A model generated the notes under the pieces. It was given only the letters and a program-made list of their open reading frames with translations, searched no databases and was not told the origin of the DNA. Made by a program: the position numbers and the translations under genes. Shown piece by piece: positions 8,838 to 17,806 of a DNA stretch of 57,027 nt (position 1 is its first letter; each line of letters starts with the position of its first letter). The DNA is from Desulfobulbaceae bacterium UBA2262 (GTDB lineage Bacteria; Desulfobacterota; Desulfobulbia; Desulfobulbales; Desulfurivibrionaceae): NCBI GenBank assembly GCA_002347185.1, contig DDXK01000015.1, positions 2,853 to 59,879 of the forward strand, given 5' to 3'.

Positions 8838-9203
8838 ATGGGTAAGATGAATTCGAAGGAAAACTCTCGCGAGAAACGCGTCAAGCGGATCAGGAAGAAG
8901 ATCATGGGTACCCCTGAGCGGCCCAGGATGCGCGTTTTTAAGAGTGCAAAGCATATCTATTGCCAGATCATCGACGATGTCGCCGGCGCAACCCTTGCAT
9001 CTCTTTCCACCCTTGACAAGGCCATGCGCGATGTGGACGTGCAGGGGAAAACGGAAAAAGCCCGCCAGATCGGCCTGAAGATTGCCGAGCTTGCCAAGAG
9101 CAAGGGCATCGAGCGTGTTGTTTTCGACCGGGGGGGGTACATTTACCACGGTCGGGTGAAGGCCCTCTCCGACGGCGCCCGGGAAGGCGGACTTGATTTT
9201 TAA
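8838..9203 (+). CDS. rplR: 50S ribosomal protein L18
   Basis: 5S rRNA-binding protein. The 121-residue product has the basic N terminus REKRVKRIRKKIMGTPERPR, then RMRVFKSAKHIYCQIIDD and the C-terminal ending GGYIYHGRVKALSDGAREGGLDF-like segment. It lies between rplF and rpsE, as in most bacteria. Confidence 0.97.
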   Translation: MGKMNSKENSREKRVKRIRKKIMGTPERPRMRVFKSAKHIYCQIIDDVAGATLASLSTLDKAMRDVDVQGKTEKARQIGLKIAELAKSKGIERVVFDRGGYIYHGRVKALSDGAREGGLDF

Positions 9204-9266
9204 CGTGACGAATAGGGAGCTGTTGCGATCCCTGTGAAAAATTCCAAAGCGATTTGGGGGTGAACC

Positions 9267-9776
9267 TTGTCTGAGTTTAACAAAAATGCCAGCGGCGACG
9301 ACCAGTTTATTGAGAAGATCGTCCATATCAATAGGACTGCCAAGGTTGTAAAGGGTGGCCGTCGTTTCAGCTTCAGCGCCATTGTCGTGGTCGGCGATGG
9401 CAAAGGAAAGGTTGGCTGCGGCCTTGGAAAGGCCAATCAGGTGCCTGAGGCAATCCGAAAGGGGATTGAGCAGGCACGGAAAGACATGAAGCGCGTTTCC
9501 ATCACCAGCATGAGCATCCCGCATGAAATTTACGGCAAGTTCGGCGCCGGACTGGTTATGCTGAAGCCTGCTGTCGAGGGAACTGGCGTGATTGCGGGTG
9601 GCGCTGTACGTGCCGTCCTTGAGGCTGCCGGGGTACACAATATCCTCACCAAGTGCATCGGTTCCCACAATCCGCACAATTTGGTGAAGGCCACCATGGA
9701 CGGGCTGAGAAGGCTGCGCAGCCCGCAGCAGATTGCCTCCCTGCGGGGGAAATCCCTGGATGAAATTTCCGCATGA
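9267..9776 (+). CDS. rpsE: 30S ribosomal protein S5
   Basis: Small-subunit protein with an accuracy role at the mRNA entry side. I place the start at TTG 9267 (then SEFNKNASGDDQFIEKIVHI), preceded by TTTGGGGGTGAACC. It has the S5 double-stranded RNA-binding domain (VKGGRRFSFSAIVVVGDGKG) and GAVRAVLEAAGVHNILTKC. Length 169 residues. A 109 bp gap to rpmD contains no gene. Confidence 0.97.
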   Translation: MSEFNKNASGDDQFIEKIVHINRTAKVVKGGRRFSFSAIVVVGDGKGKVGCGLGKANQVPEAIRKGIEQARKDMKRVSITSMSIPHEIYGKFGAGLVMLKPAVEGTGVIAGGAVRAVLEAAGVHNILTKCIGSHNPHNLVKATMDGLRRLRSPQQIASLRGKSLDEISA

Positions 9777-9885
9777 TCTGCATGCAACCGGGCCTTGCCT
9801 AGGGCAATGGCTGCGGCCGTGACTGGCAGTTCTGCAAACTGTGCTGATAACAGTACACAATCAATAAGAATGAATGGGTAAAGCT

Positions 9886-10065
9886 ATGGCAAATCAGCTC
9901 AAGGTGACCCTGAAGAAGAGCATGATCGGGAGCACCGAGAAAATACGCGCCACCTTGATCGGCTTGGGGCTGACCAAGACCAATAAGACGATAGTTCGGC
10001 AGGATACTCCGCAGATTCGCGGGATGATCAGGAAAGTGCAACATCTGGTTGTGGTGGAGGAGTAA
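9886..10065 (+). CDS. rpmD: 50S ribosomal protein L30
   Basis: Small large-subunit protein of 59 residues (MANQLKVTLKKSMIGS to VQHLVVVEE). An in-frame ATG at 9874 would add four residues; the ATG at 9886 fits the family N terminus better, though neither has a strong ribosome-binding site. Only 3 bp separate its stop from rplO. Confidence 0.94.
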   Translation: MANQLKVTLKKSMIGSTEKIRATLIGLGLTKTNKTIVRQDTPQIRGMIRKVQHLVVVEE

Positions 10066-10068
10066 ATT

Positions 10069-10509
10069 ATGTTGACCTTAAATAATCTGTCGCCGCAACC
10101 AGGTTCCAGAAAGGCAAGGAAGAGAGTTGGGCGTGGACCTGGCTCCGGACATGGGAAAACTGCGACCCGTGGTCATAAGGGTTACAAAGCCCGCTCCGGC
10201 GGTGGCATCAAGATCGGTTTCGAGGGTGGCCAGATGCCCCTGCAGAGACGTCTGCCCAAACGCGGCTTTAACAATATCTTCAAAAAACAGTATGCCATTG
10301 TCAATATCCAGGATCTCGAACGTTTCGAAGCTGGAGCCAAGGTCGATAAGCAGGCGCTGGTTGCTGCTGGGCTTGTTTCGCAGAATGATACCCTGGTGAA
10401 AATTCTCGGCAACGGAGAGGTGAAGAATGCCTTGACCGTTTCCGTCGATAAAGTAAGCGGTTCCGCCCGTCAGAAGATCGAAGCCGCTGGCGGCAAGATT
10501 GAGGAATAA
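10069..10509 (+). CDS. rplO: 50S ribosomal protein L15
   Basis: Late-assembling large-subunit protein of 146 residues. The glycine-rich basic N-terminal half (KRVGRGPGSGHGKTATRGHKG) is the family signature, followed by EGGQMPLQRRLPKRGF. It begins just after rpmD, with GGTGGAGGAG as its ribosome-binding site inside the rpmD tail. secY begins 4 bp after its stop. Confidence 0.97.
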   Translation: MLTLNNLSPQPGSRKARKRVGRGPGSGHGKTATRGHKGYKARSGGGIKIGFEGGQMPLQRRLPKRGFNNIFKKQYAIVNIQDLERFEAGAKVDKQALVAAGLVSQNDTLVKILGNGEVKNALTVSVDKVSGSARQKIEAAGGKIEE

Positions 10510-10513
10510 CTCG

Positions 10514-11824
10514 ATGCGCGCCGGGGTACAGAATGCTGCAAACATTCCTGAATTAAGGCGTCGTATCCTTTTTACCCTGATCATGCTCGCTGTGTACCGG
10601 GCCGGCGTGCAGATTCCGACGCCCGGCATCAACGGGGAGGCCCTGAGTCAGTTTTTCCAGAAGGGCGCGGGAACCCTCTTTGACATGTTCAATATGTTCT
10701 CCGGCGGCGCCCTGGAGAATTTTTCGATCTTTGCCCTGGGCATCATGCCCTACATCAGCGCCTCGATTATCTTCCAGCTCCTGACGGTTGTCATTCCTCA
10801 ACTCGAGGCCCTTTCCAAGGAAGGTGAGGCCGGGCGACGGAAGATTACCCAGTATACCCGTTACGCAACTGTTGTCTTGAGTTTGGTGCAGGGTTTGTTC
10901 ATCAGCATCGGTCTTGAGGGAATGACCGCTCCCGGCAGCGGTGAGCCTGTGGTCATCGCCGCCGGCTGGGGCTTTCGCCTGATGACCATCATCACCCTGA
11001 CCTCCGGCACCGCCTTCATCATGTGGCTCGGCGAGCAGATGACCGAGCGCGGCATCGGCAATGGGATATCCATGATCATCTTCGCCGGCATTGTCGCGAA
11101 TATGCCCGCCGCCATTATCAATACCTTTCAAATGGCCAGCGCTGGCGAAATCGCCTTTGTTCTGCTGCCCATCATTCTTCTGATGATGGTAGCGGTGATC
11201 GGGCTGGTGATTTTCTTTGAAACCGCGCAGAGGCGAATTCCGGTACAGTATGCCAAACGGATGGTGGGCCGGAAGATGTATGGGGGGCAGCAATCGCATC
11301 TTCCCTTGAAGATCAATATGTCTGGGGTTATCCCCCCTATCTTCGCCTCGTCGATCATGATGTTTCCCGCGACCATTGGGCAATTTATTCAGGTCGATTG
11401 GGTGCAGCGGGTAAGCAGCGCCCTCAGTTGGGGAAGTCTCCCGCACACTCTTCTTTTTGTCGGGTTTATAGTCTTTTTCTGTTTTTTTTATACTGCGGTC
11501 ACCTTCAATCCGGTGGATATCGCGGAGAATCTGAAAAAGCATGGCGGATTCGTCCCTGGTATTCGTCCTGGGAAAAAGACCGCCGAGTTCATTGATAAAA
11601 TTATGGTCCGGCTCACCGTGATTGGCGCTGCCTATGTCAGCGCCATCTGCGTACTGCCGACTGTACTCATCGACAAGCTGCATGTGCCATTTTACTTTGG
11701 CGGAACTGCCTTGCTCATTGTGGTTGGCGTCGCCATCGACACCATCGCACAAATTGAGTCCCACACAGTGATGCGTAATTATGACGGCTTTATGAAGTCG
11801 GGCGGCTTCAAGGGGCGTCGCTAG
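10514..11824 (+). CDS. secY: Protein translocase subunit SecY
   Basis: Channel-forming subunit of the SecYEG translocon in the inner membrane. I start it at ATG 10514 (MRAGVQNAANIPELRRRI), with GAGGAATAACTCG upstream. The 436-residue protein has about ten hydrophobic segments. Recognisable conserved parts are GINGEAL, NMFSGGALENFSIFALGIMP and the cytoplasmic loop RRIPVQYAKRMVGRK, then FNPVDIAENLKKHGGFVPGI. It is co-transcribed with the ribosomal genes, as usual. Confidence 0.97.
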   Translation: MRAGVQNAANIPELRRRILFTLIMLAVYRAGVQIPTPGINGEALSQFFQKGAGTLFDMFNMFSGGALENFSIFALGIMPYISASIIFQLLTVVIPQLEALSKEGEAGRRKITQYTRYATVVLSLVQGLFISIGLEGMTAPGSGEPVVIAAGWGFRLMTIITLTSGTAFIMWLGEQMTERGIGNGISMIIFAGIVANMPAAIINTFQMASAGEIAFVLLPIILLMMVAVIGLVIFFETAQRRIPVQYAKRMVGRKMYGGQQSHLPLKINMSGVIPPIFASSIMMFPATIGQFIQVDWVQRVSSALSWGSLPHTLLFVGFIVFFCFFYTAVTFNPVDIAENLKKHGGFVPGIRPGKKTAEFIDKIMVRLTVIGAAYVSAICVLPTVLIDKLHVPFYFGGTALLIVVGVAIDTIAQIESHTVMRNYDGFMKSGGFKGRR

Positions 11825-11843
11825 CTTGCCGTAGATGAGCAGC

Positions 11844-12596
11844 ATGGCGATTATCCTCAAGTCTCCCGAGGAGATAGAGATCCTGCGGGAGGCAAATCAG
11901 ATCGTGGCCAATACGCTGCGGTTGCTTGCCGAGAAGATGGAGGTTGGCTGCACCACCCTCCATCTTGATACCCTGGCAGAGAAATTTTGTCGTCAATGCG
12001 GCGCAGAGCCGGCCTTTAAGGGCTATCGTGGTTTCCCCGGAAGTCTCTGTGTATCCATCAACGAGCAGGTCGTGCATGGCATCCCTTCCAAGAAGGTGGT
12101 GGTCAGGGATGGCGATATTGTCAGTATAGATTTTGGGGTAAAGTACCGCGGCTACTATGGTGACTCGGCGGTGAGCCTGTCGGTTGGCAAGCTCGAACCA
12201 AGGAAGAAGGAATTGCTTGAAGTCACCCGTCAGGCTCTTTATCAGGGGATTTCCCAGGCGTTGCCTGGCAATCGGATCAATGATATTTCCACAGCCGTGC
12301 AGGAGTATGTGGAGAAGCATGGTTTTTCCGTGGTCCGGCAATTTGTCGGTCATGGCATAGGGAGCCAGCTGCACGAGGCCCCGGAAATCCCAAATTACAG
12401 CAGGCCGGAAAGAACTCCCAAGCTTTTGCCGGGGATGGTGCTGGCCATTGAGCCCATGGTCAATATGGGCACGCATGCTGTCGACGTCCTGCGGGATGGG
12501 TGGACAGTGGTGACGAGGGATAGAGCTCCCTCAGCCCATTTTGAGCACTCCGTGGCGGTTACGGATGGTGAGCCGCTCATTTTGAGTGAACAGTAG
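11844..12596 (+). CDS. map: Methionine aminopeptidase, type I
   Basis: Removes the initiator methionine from nascent proteins. All metal ligands of the pita-bread fold are visible: two aspartates in SIDFGVKYRGYYGDSAVS, the histidine in GHGIGSQLHEAPEIPN, and the glutamates in LAIEPMVNMG and FEHSVAVTDG. The 250-residue length fits type I. The start could be ATG 11844 (MAIILKSPEEIE, chosen) or ATG 11835, three residues longer. adk, usually its upstream neighbour in other bacteria, is absent here. Confidence 0.96.
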   Translation: MAIILKSPEEIEILREANQIVANTLRLLAEKMEVGCTTLHLDTLAEKFCRQCGAEPAFKGYRGFPGSLCVSINEQVVHGIPSKKVVVRDGDIVSIDFGVKYRGYYGDSAVSLSVGKLEPRKKELLEVTRQALYQGISQALPGNRINDISTAVQEYVEKHGFSVVRQFVGHGIGSQLHEAPEIPNYSRPERTPKLLPGMVLAIEPMVNMGTHAVDVLRDGWTVVTRDRAPSAHFEHSVAVTDGEPLILSEQ

Positions 12597-12733
12597 GCGA
12601 GATATTTTCTCCCTTGTGAAAAAAAATAGGGCAAAAAAAATAAAATAGGGTAATATCTTCTGCTTTCTGGCAGCCCAGGATGTACGCGAGCGGAATTGAA
12701 GAATGCCGAGGAACGAGCAGGTTAAACCGGGTT

Positions 12734-12958
12734 ATGTCCAAAGAAGAAGCGATACAGGTTGAAGGAACCATTATTGAGCCGTTGCCAAATGCGATGTTCC
12801 GCGTTGAGCTTGATAACGGCCATAGAATATTGGCGCATATTTCCGGGAAGATGCGCATGCATTTCATCAAGATCCTTCCTGGAGACCGGGTAACGGTGGA
12901 GCTTTCCCCCTATGATCTGACCAGGGGCAGAGTAACCTTCCGTGCAAAGAAAAAATAA
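12734..12958 (+). CDS. infA: Translation initiation factor IF-1
   Basis: OB-fold factor that occupies the A site during initiation. It has 74 residues, starting MSKEEAIQVEGTIIEPLPNA with FRVELDNGHRILAHISGKMR and DLTRGRVTFR, all typical. The 137 bp upstream gap is strikingly A-rich around 12620-12645; an internal promoter could lie there, but no well-spaced -35/-10 pair was found. Confidence 0.96.
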   Translation: MSKEEAIQVEGTIIEPLPNAMFRVELDNGHRILAHISGKMRMHFIKILPGDRVTVELSPYDLTRGRVTFRAKKK

Positions 12959-12991
12959 GTTGTCACCAACCACAGCAAAAAAGGTTATGTG

Positions 12992-13105
12992 ATGAAAGTC
13001 AGAGCTTCAGTGAAAAAGATTTGTAGTGACTGCCGGGTGTTCAAGCGGAAAGGTGTATTGCGCGTCGATTGCAAGATCAAGAAGCACAAGCAGCGGCAGG
13101 GATAA
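12992..13105 (+). CDS. rpmJ: 50S ribosomal protein L36
   Basis: Smallest large-subunit protein, 37 residues: MKVRASVKKICSDC at the N terminus and CKIKKHKQRQG at the end. The C-x2-C...C-x4-H pattern (Cys11, Cys14, Cys27, His32) is the zinc-ribbon form, meaning the zinc-dependent version is encoded. The gene is very short but lies exactly between infA and rpsM, its canonical place. AAGGTTATGTG precedes the ATG. Confidence 0.95.
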   Translation: MKVRASVKKICSDCRVFKRKGVLRVDCKIKKHKQRQG

Positions 13106-13140
13106 TTTTATTTTCTTTTGATTAACAAGGGAGGCAAACC

Positions 13141-13509
13141 TTGGCACGTTTAGCAGGTGTTGATTTACCAAGAAATAAGCACATGGTTATTGCTTTGACT
13201 TATATCCATGGCATTGGCAAGGCTTCCGCGCGCAAGATCCTCGATCAGGTCGGAATTGCCCATACGACGAACAGTGACGACCTGACCGAGAATGATGTCA
13301 CCAACATCCGCAAGGTCATGGACGAGCAGTTTGTTGTAGAGGGCGACCGTCGTCGCGAGGTGGCCATGGATGTGAAGCGCCTCATGGATTTGGGCTGCTA
13401 TCGTGGCGTGCGGCACCGGAAAGGCCTCCCCTGCCGTGGGCAGCGCACCAAGACCAACGCCCGGACCAGAAAGGGTCCCAGGCGGGCGGCGATCAAGTCG
13501 AAGAAATAA
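13141..13509 (+). CDS. rpsM: 30S ribosomal protein S13
   Basis: Small-subunit head protein contacting L5 and the P-site tRNA. The start is TTG at 13141 after AAGGGAGGCAAACC. The 122-residue protein starts ARLAGVDLPRNKHMVIALTY and ends with the basic RGLPCRGQRTKTNARTRKG-like tail. It opens the alpha segment (rpsM, rpsK, rpsD, rpoA, rplQ). Confidence 0.97.
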   Translation: MARLAGVDLPRNKHMVIALTYIHGIGKASARKILDQVGIAHTTNSDDLTENDVTNIRKVMDEQFVVEGDRRREVAMDVKRLMDLGCYRGVRHRKGLPCRGQRTKTNARTRKGPRRAAIKSKK

Positions 13510-13537
13510 TTAACTCATCAATCTGGTAGGAGCAACA

Positions 13538-13930
13538 ATGGCCAGCCCGAAAGCGACACGCACGAAACGCAAGGAAAAGAAAAACGTCCCCGAGGGGATC
13601 TGTTTTATTCATTCAACCTTCAACAATACCATTGTTACCTTTGCTGATCGGCAGGGCAACGTCATCTCCTGGTCCAGCGCCGGGTGCCTTGGCTTCAAGG
13701 GCTCTCGGAAAAGCACCCCGTTTGCCGCACAGAATACCGTTGACGCAGCGGCAAAGAAAGCACAGGAGCATGGGATGCGGAAGGTGGAAGTGCGGGTGAA
13801 TGGGCCTGGCCCTGGACGTGAATCAGCCATTCGCGCTCTGCAGGTGGCTGGCTTTGATGTCAGCGTGATTCGTGATGTGACCCCCGTTCCCCATAATGGG
13901 TGCAAGCCTCCCAAGAAGCGCAGAGTGTGA
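13538..13930 (+). CDS. rpsK: 30S ribosomal protein S11
   Basis: Platform protein of the small subunit, near the E-site mRNA. It has 130 residues with IHSTFNNTIVTFADRQGNVI, KGSRKSTPFAAQ and the C-terminal VTPVPHNGCKPPKKRRV that defines the family. GGTAGGAGCAACA precedes the ATG. Confidence 0.97.
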   Translation: MASPKATRTKRKEKKNVPEGICFIHSTFNNTIVTFADRQGNVISWSSAGCLGFKGSRKSTPFAAQNTVDAAAKKAQEHGMRKVEVRVNGPGPGRESAIRALQVAGFDVSVIRDVTPVPHNGCKPPKKRRV

Positions 13931-13990
13931 TTGGGTATCGGGGTTGAGTGTTTGCAAACAAAGAATGTGATTTTTTAGTGGAGGTCCAAA

Positions 13991-14620
13991 TTGGCCAGAT
14001 ATAGAGGCGCAGAATGCAGGCAGTGCCGGCGCGAAAAATTGAAGCTGTTCCTGAAAGGCGACAGGTGCTATTCCGATAAGTGTGCGTTCGAAAGACGCTC
14101 CTTTGCTCCTGGTCAGCATGGTCAGGCCCGCATGCGCAAGGTATCCGATTATGCCATTCAGCTGCGCGAAAAGCAGAAGGTTCGACGTATTTACGGCATG
14201 CTGGAAGGGCAGTTTCGTAAATTTTTCGGGATTGCCGAGCGGACCAAGGGCGTAACCGGCGAGAATCTGTTGCGGCTTCTTGAATGCAGGCTCGACAACG
14301 TGATCTTTCGGCTGGGATTTGCCAACTCCCGGAATCAGGCCAGGCAGCTGGTTCGTCATAACCATATTCAGGTGAATGGCAGAAAGGTCAATATACCTTC
14401 TTTTCTTGTCTCCGTGAATGACGTGATCACCTTGAAGGAGAAAAGCCGCAAGGTGGAAGTCATTAACGACAGTCTCGATGCTGTGGTCCGTCGGGGCGTA
14501 CCGAGCTGGTTGGAGCTTGATAAAGACAACTACAAGGGAACTGTGAAAGGTTTGCCAGACCGGCAAGAAATTACCATGCCGATTCAGGAACAGTTGATTG
14601 TAGAGCTTTACTCCAAATAA
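13991..14620 (+). CDS. rpsD: 30S ribosomal protein S4, zinc-binding form
   Basis: 16S rRNA assembly initiator and, in Escherichia coli, the alpha-operon repressor. The start is TTG 13991 after TAGTGGAGGTCCAAA. The 209-residue protein carries the N-terminal cysteines of the zinc form (CRQC, then RCYSDKC), followed by ERRSFAPGQHGQ and the S4 RNA-binding domain (CRLDNVIFRLGFANSRNQAR). Confidence 0.97.
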   Translation: MARYRGAECRQCRREKLKLFLKGDRCYSDKCAFERRSFAPGQHGQARMRKVSDYAIQLREKQKVRRIYGMLEGQFRKFFGIAERTKGVTGENLLRLLECRLDNVIFRLGFANSRNQARQLVRHNHIQVNGRKVNIPSFLVSVNDVITLKEKSRKVEVINDSLDAVVRRGVPSWLELDKDNYKGTVKGLPDRQEITMPIQEQLIVELYSK

Positions 14621-14647
14621 CCGGCAAACATGGAGCATAAGGAAAAC

Positions 14648-15682
14648 ATGACAATCGAGTCTGATCCGTTTTACAGAAATTGGCACGAACTTATTGTTCC
14701 TGAAAAGTTGGAAGTAGACCAGGATACCCATACCCAGAATTTTGGCAAGTTTGTCTGTCAGCCCCTTGAGCGGGGCTTTGCAACGACCATTGGCAACTCC
14801 CTCCGGCGGATTCTCCTTTCTTCCATTCAGGGAGCGGCGATCACCTCTGTGAAGATTGATGGCGCACTGCATGAGCTGTCTACCATCCCCGGAGTCAAGG
14901 AGGACGTTACCCAGATCATTTTGAACCTCAAGGAGGTGCGTCTCAAGTTGAACACCCCCGGCACCCAGATCGTGCGGATTGAAAAAAGCGAGATGGGCGT
15001 TGTGACCGCAGGAGACATCATGTCCGGCGGCAAGGTTGAGGTGATGAATCCGGAGAAGGAGATCTGCTCCATCACTGGTGAAGGGGTTTTCAAGGCGGAG
15101 TTGGAGGTGAAATGGGGCAAGGGGTATGTCCCGGCCGAGAAGAACAAGAGTGAAGAACAGGTGATCGGCGTTATTCCCATTGATGCCATTTTCACCCCCA
15201 TAGTCAATGTCAAGTCCATTGTCAGCCAGGCCCGGGTCGGGCAGCAGACCGACTATGACAAACTGACTCTCGAGATTACCACCGATGGCAGTGTAAGGCC
15301 GGAAGACGCTCTTGCCTATTCGGCCAAGATCATGAAGGAGCAGTTGCAGGTATTTATAAATTTTGACGAAGAAAAAGTTGAGCCGGAGGAGATGGATGAG
15401 CGCGATGAGCTGCGCACCCCGGTGAACGAAAATCTTTACCGCAGCGTCGAGGATCTGGAACTCTCCGTGCGCTCGGCAAATTGCCTGCGGAATGCGGATA
15501 TCCGGTATATTGGCGAGTTGGTACAGAAGAGTGAGGCGGAAATGCTGAAGACCAAGAACTTCGGACGGAAATCTCTGAACGAGATTAAGCAGTTGCTGTC
15601 CGAGATGGGTCTCTCGCTGGGAATGAAGTTAGATGGTTGGGAGCTTCCTGCTCAAACAGACAAGGTGTCTGAAGAGCAGTGA
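14648..15682 (+). CDS. rpoA: DNA-directed RNA polymerase subunit alpha
   Basis: Assembly platform of RNA polymerase. The N-terminal domain has FATTIGNSLRRILLSSIQGAAI-type sequence and GVKEDVTQI. The C-terminal domain, joined by an acidic linker (EEKVEPEEMDERDE), has LELSVRSANCLRNADI and KTKNFGRKSLNEIK, used for UP-element and activator contact. I choose ATG 14648, with AAGGAAAAC upstream, giving 344 residues; ATG 14630 would add six. Confidence 0.97.
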   Translation: MTIESDPFYRNWHELIVPEKLEVDQDTHTQNFGKFVCQPLERGFATTIGNSLRRILLSSIQGAAITSVKIDGALHELSTIPGVKEDVTQIILNLKEVRLKLNTPGTQIVRIEKSEMGVVTAGDIMSGGKVEVMNPEKEICSITGEGVFKAELEVKWGKGYVPAEKNKSEEQVIGVIPIDAIFTPIVNVKSIVSQARVGQQTDYDKLTLEITTDGSVRPEDALAYSAKIMKEQLQVFINFDEEKVEPEEMDERDELRTPVNENLYRSVEDLELSVRSANCLRNADIRYIGELVQKSEAEMLKTKNFGRKSLNEIKQLLSEMGLSLGMKLDGWELPAQTDKVSEEQ

Positions 15683-15706
15683 TGCATCCGGGAAGAGGAT
15701 TTTAAT

Positions 15707-16093
15707 ATGAGACACAGAAAGGCAGGAAAAAGGCTCGGCAGGACAACTTCCAATCGTCAGGCCATGATGCGGAATATGGTAACATCCCTCATTCAGCATG
15801 AGAGGATCACCACTACGGTGCCAAAGGCCAAGGAAGCGCGCAAGATCGCCGATCACATGATCACCTTGGCCAAGCGCGGCGATCTGCATGCGCGCCGGCA
15901 GGCCTTGTCCTACATGCAGGACAAGGGGGTTGTCGCAAAGCTTTTCGACTCCATCAAGGAGGAGTACAGCGAGCGCGCGGGCGGCTATACCCGAATCATC
16001 CGGACTGGCAATCGAATCGGGGACGCTGCGGACATGGCGATCCTGGAGCTGGTGAATTACCGGGAAGACAAGGGCGAACAGGAAGCCAACTAA
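15707..16093 (+). CDS. rplQ: 50S ribosomal protein L17
   Basis: Large-subunit protein by the tunnel exit. It has 128 residues with the family start MRHRKAGKRLGRTTSNRQAM and the segment RIIRTGNRIGDAADMAILEL. It is the last gene of the ribosomal cluster; a strong terminator begins 20 bp after the stop. Confidence 0.97.
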   Translation: MRHRKAGKRLGRTTSNRQAMMRNMVTSLIQHERITTTVPKAKEARKIADHMITLAKRGDLHARRQALSYMQDKGVVAKLFDSIKEEYSERAGGYTRIIRTGNRIGDAADMAILELVNYREDKGEQEAN

Positions 16094-16113
16094 TTCCACG
16101 CCGCGACAGATAT

Positions 16114-16153
16114 AAGCTGGTCCGAACATCAGGTTCGGACCAGCTTTTTTTTT
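16114..16153 (+). terminator. Intrinsic terminator of the ribosomal protein cluster
   Basis: Perfect 14 bp stem (arms 16114-16127 and 16133-16146, AAGCTGGTCCGAAC and its complement) with a five-base loop, ending in a run of nine T on the plus strand. It follows rplQ directly. The minus strand has no T run, so termination is one-directional. Confidence 0.95.
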
Positions 16154-16184
16154 GCCTTGCGCCTGGCGGGCTGTTCGGGGCGGC

Positions 16185-16616
16185 TCAGGTTGCGTAAAGC
16201 TGTTCGCTGGTAAGGGGAACAATGCCGGCGCCCGCCAGTGCCTTGGTCGCGGCGTCAAGATCGGGGAAGCGGAGGATGACCAGTCCGCTCTGCCCGCTTT
16301 TGCGCGTGAAGGCATCAAGGAGTTCCAGCTTGAGCTGTATCGCTTTCAGGGCCTGCAGTACGCTGGCCAGTCCTCCCGGCTTATCGGGGACTTCGATGAC
16401 AAGAACTTCCTGAACCATTACTGCAAAGCCGAGGCCCTCGAAGAGCTGCCTGGCCTTGCCTGTGTCGTTGACGATGAGGCGCAGGGCGCAACGGCCCGAG
16501 CATTCCGCAAAGGAGAGGGCGCGGATGTTGATGCAGTGCTGGGCGAGCAGGTCGGTGATTTCCGACATGGCCTCGAATTCCGGGGGGAGAGAGACGATCA
16601 GCTGTTGTACATGCAT
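16185..16616 (-). CDS. Tandem ACT-domain protein
   Basis: A 143-residue protein made of two ACT-like regulatory domains and nothing else: residues about 3-65 (LIVSLPPEFEAMSEITDLL) and 70-140 (EVLVIEVPDKPGGLASVLQAL, the clearer one, with the typical D-K-P-G-x-L ligand-loop). ACT domains usually bind amino acids. No catalytic domain is fused. AAAGGAGCGCAT precedes the ATG. It stands alone on the minus strand between the ribosomal terminator and the thiamine operon, so its target is unknown. A role as an amino-acid-sensing regulator is inference from the fold. Confidence 0.8.
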   Translation of the reverse strand: MHVQQLIVSLPPEFEAMSEITDLLAQHCINIRALSFAECSGRCALRLIVNDTGKARQLFEGLGFAVMVQEVLVIEVPDKPGGLASVLQALKAIQLKLELLDAFTRKSGQSGLVILRFPDLDAATKALAGAGIVPLTSEQLYAT

Positions 16617-16990
16617 ATGCGCTCCTTTGGGGGAAGCAGTGGTGGGCCACCTGTTTTCCAGCCAGCAGTCCTGTCTGCTGCGCGAGGCTCTTTACCACGT
16701 ATCTGCGGAGCCTTCAAGTGCGGAGTGTGCCCGCAGCATCGCGCACAGGCCTGAAAAAAATATACCATGCTTTTCCGGGGTCGAGTAGAATGTTTGATTT
16801 CCAGCCGGCGTTTGCATGCCCCTTTCCGCCGGTCTGACGTTCGGGGCAGGGGTGGATCGCCAATTTCGACAGGTGTTATTCCCTTCCGTGTCCGGGGAAT
16901 TGCCTACAGCAGGGATGGCTGGTGGCGTACGCCTGCGGGAAGAAGGCTGGCTGCCGGCCAGATGTCTTTTCTGATCTTCAGGGGACTCGC
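16617..16990. other. Intergenic region upstream of thiF, no gene seen
   Basis: A 374 bp divergent region between the ACT-domain gene and thiF. I looked for a TPP riboswitch (CTGAGA and ACCTGATC boxes) and did not find one. No convincing -35/-10 pair and no coding frame with a good start was found. Confidence 0.6.
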
Positions 16991-17806
16991 ATGATTTGGG
17001 TCAACGAGAAGCCGCAGCCGTTCCGGAGGGGTATGACTCTGGCGGAGCTTGCTTCCGCCATTGATCCCGGGGCGGATATCTTCATTGTCAATGGCCATCC
17101 TGTCTCGGCAACCACTGCGCTGCAGGTCGGGGACCATTGCTGGGTATGGCGGCGCGGTCGTGTCCCCTCGGCTGCGGAAATGGGGCAGCTCCTCCATGCC
17201 CGCCACACTCCTGGGGTTCAGGAGCGCCTGCAGGCAAGCGCCGTCGGCATCATGGGCCTCGGCGGGCTTGGTTCCCTGGTTGCGGTCGCTCTTGCCCGGA
17301 TGGGCATCGGCGCCCTCCTGCTTGCCGATTATGACGTGGTTGAACCGACCAACCTCAACCGGCAGTACTATTTTCTCGAGCAGATCGGACAAAAGAAAGT
17401 CACGGCGCTGTGCGAGACCCTGGGCCGGGTGAATCCCCACGTGGCGGTTACCTGCCTGGACAAACGGCTGGTTGAGGAGGATATCGCCAAGGAGTTTACC
17501 GGGGTGGACGCCCTGGTGGAGTGCTTCGATGATCCCGCCATGAAGGCCGCCTCCCTGCGGGCCGTGTTGAGGGATTTGTCCGGGGTCTATTATGTCTGTT
17601 CTTCCGGGGTCGCAGGGTATGGAGACAACGCGCTGATCAGAACCCGCCGTCTTTATCCCGGCGTCTATCTGGTCGGCGACGAGGAGAGTGCCGCCGCCCC
17701 AGGGCAGGGCCTCATGGCGGCACGGGTGGGGATAGCCGCGCATCAACAGGCCAATCAGGTGGTGAGGCTGCTGTTGGCCGCGGAGAAAGAGGATGAAAGG
17801 GGATGA
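16991..17806 (+). CDS. thiF: ThiS adenylyltransferase ThiF with ThiS-like N-terminal domain
   Basis: Activates the C terminus of ThiS by adenylation so that sulfur can be added, a step in thiazole synthesis. The start at ATG 16991 has AGGGGACTCGC upstream. Residues 1-70 (MIWVNEKPQPFRRGMTLAELA onwards) look like a ThiS-type beta-grasp domain without a C-terminal Gly-Gly. From about residue 80 comes the E1-like Rossmann domain: GIMGLGGLGSLVAVALARMG, DYDVVEPTNLNRQ and KVTAL. No zinc-binding CxxC pairs are seen. The 271-residue protein overlaps thiS by four bases (ATGA). Confidence 0.88.
   Translation: MIWVNEKPQPFRRGMTLAELASAIDPGADIFIVNGHPVSATTALQVGDHCWVWRRGRVPSAAEMGQLLHARHTPGVQERLQASAVGIMGLGGLGSLVAVALARMGIGALLLADYDVVEPTNLNRQYYFLEQIGQKKVTALCETLGRVNPHVAVTCLDKRLVEEDIAKEFTGVDALVECFDDPAMKAASLRAVLRDLSGVYYVCSSGVAGYGDNALIRTRRLYPGVYLVGDEESAAAPGQGLMAARVGIAAHQQANQVVRLLLAAEKEDERG

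Noticed and set aside
16617..16990. TPP riboswitch before the thiamine operon
   Set aside because: No CTGAGA or ACCTGATC boxes in the expected order; CTGATC near 16972 is isolated.
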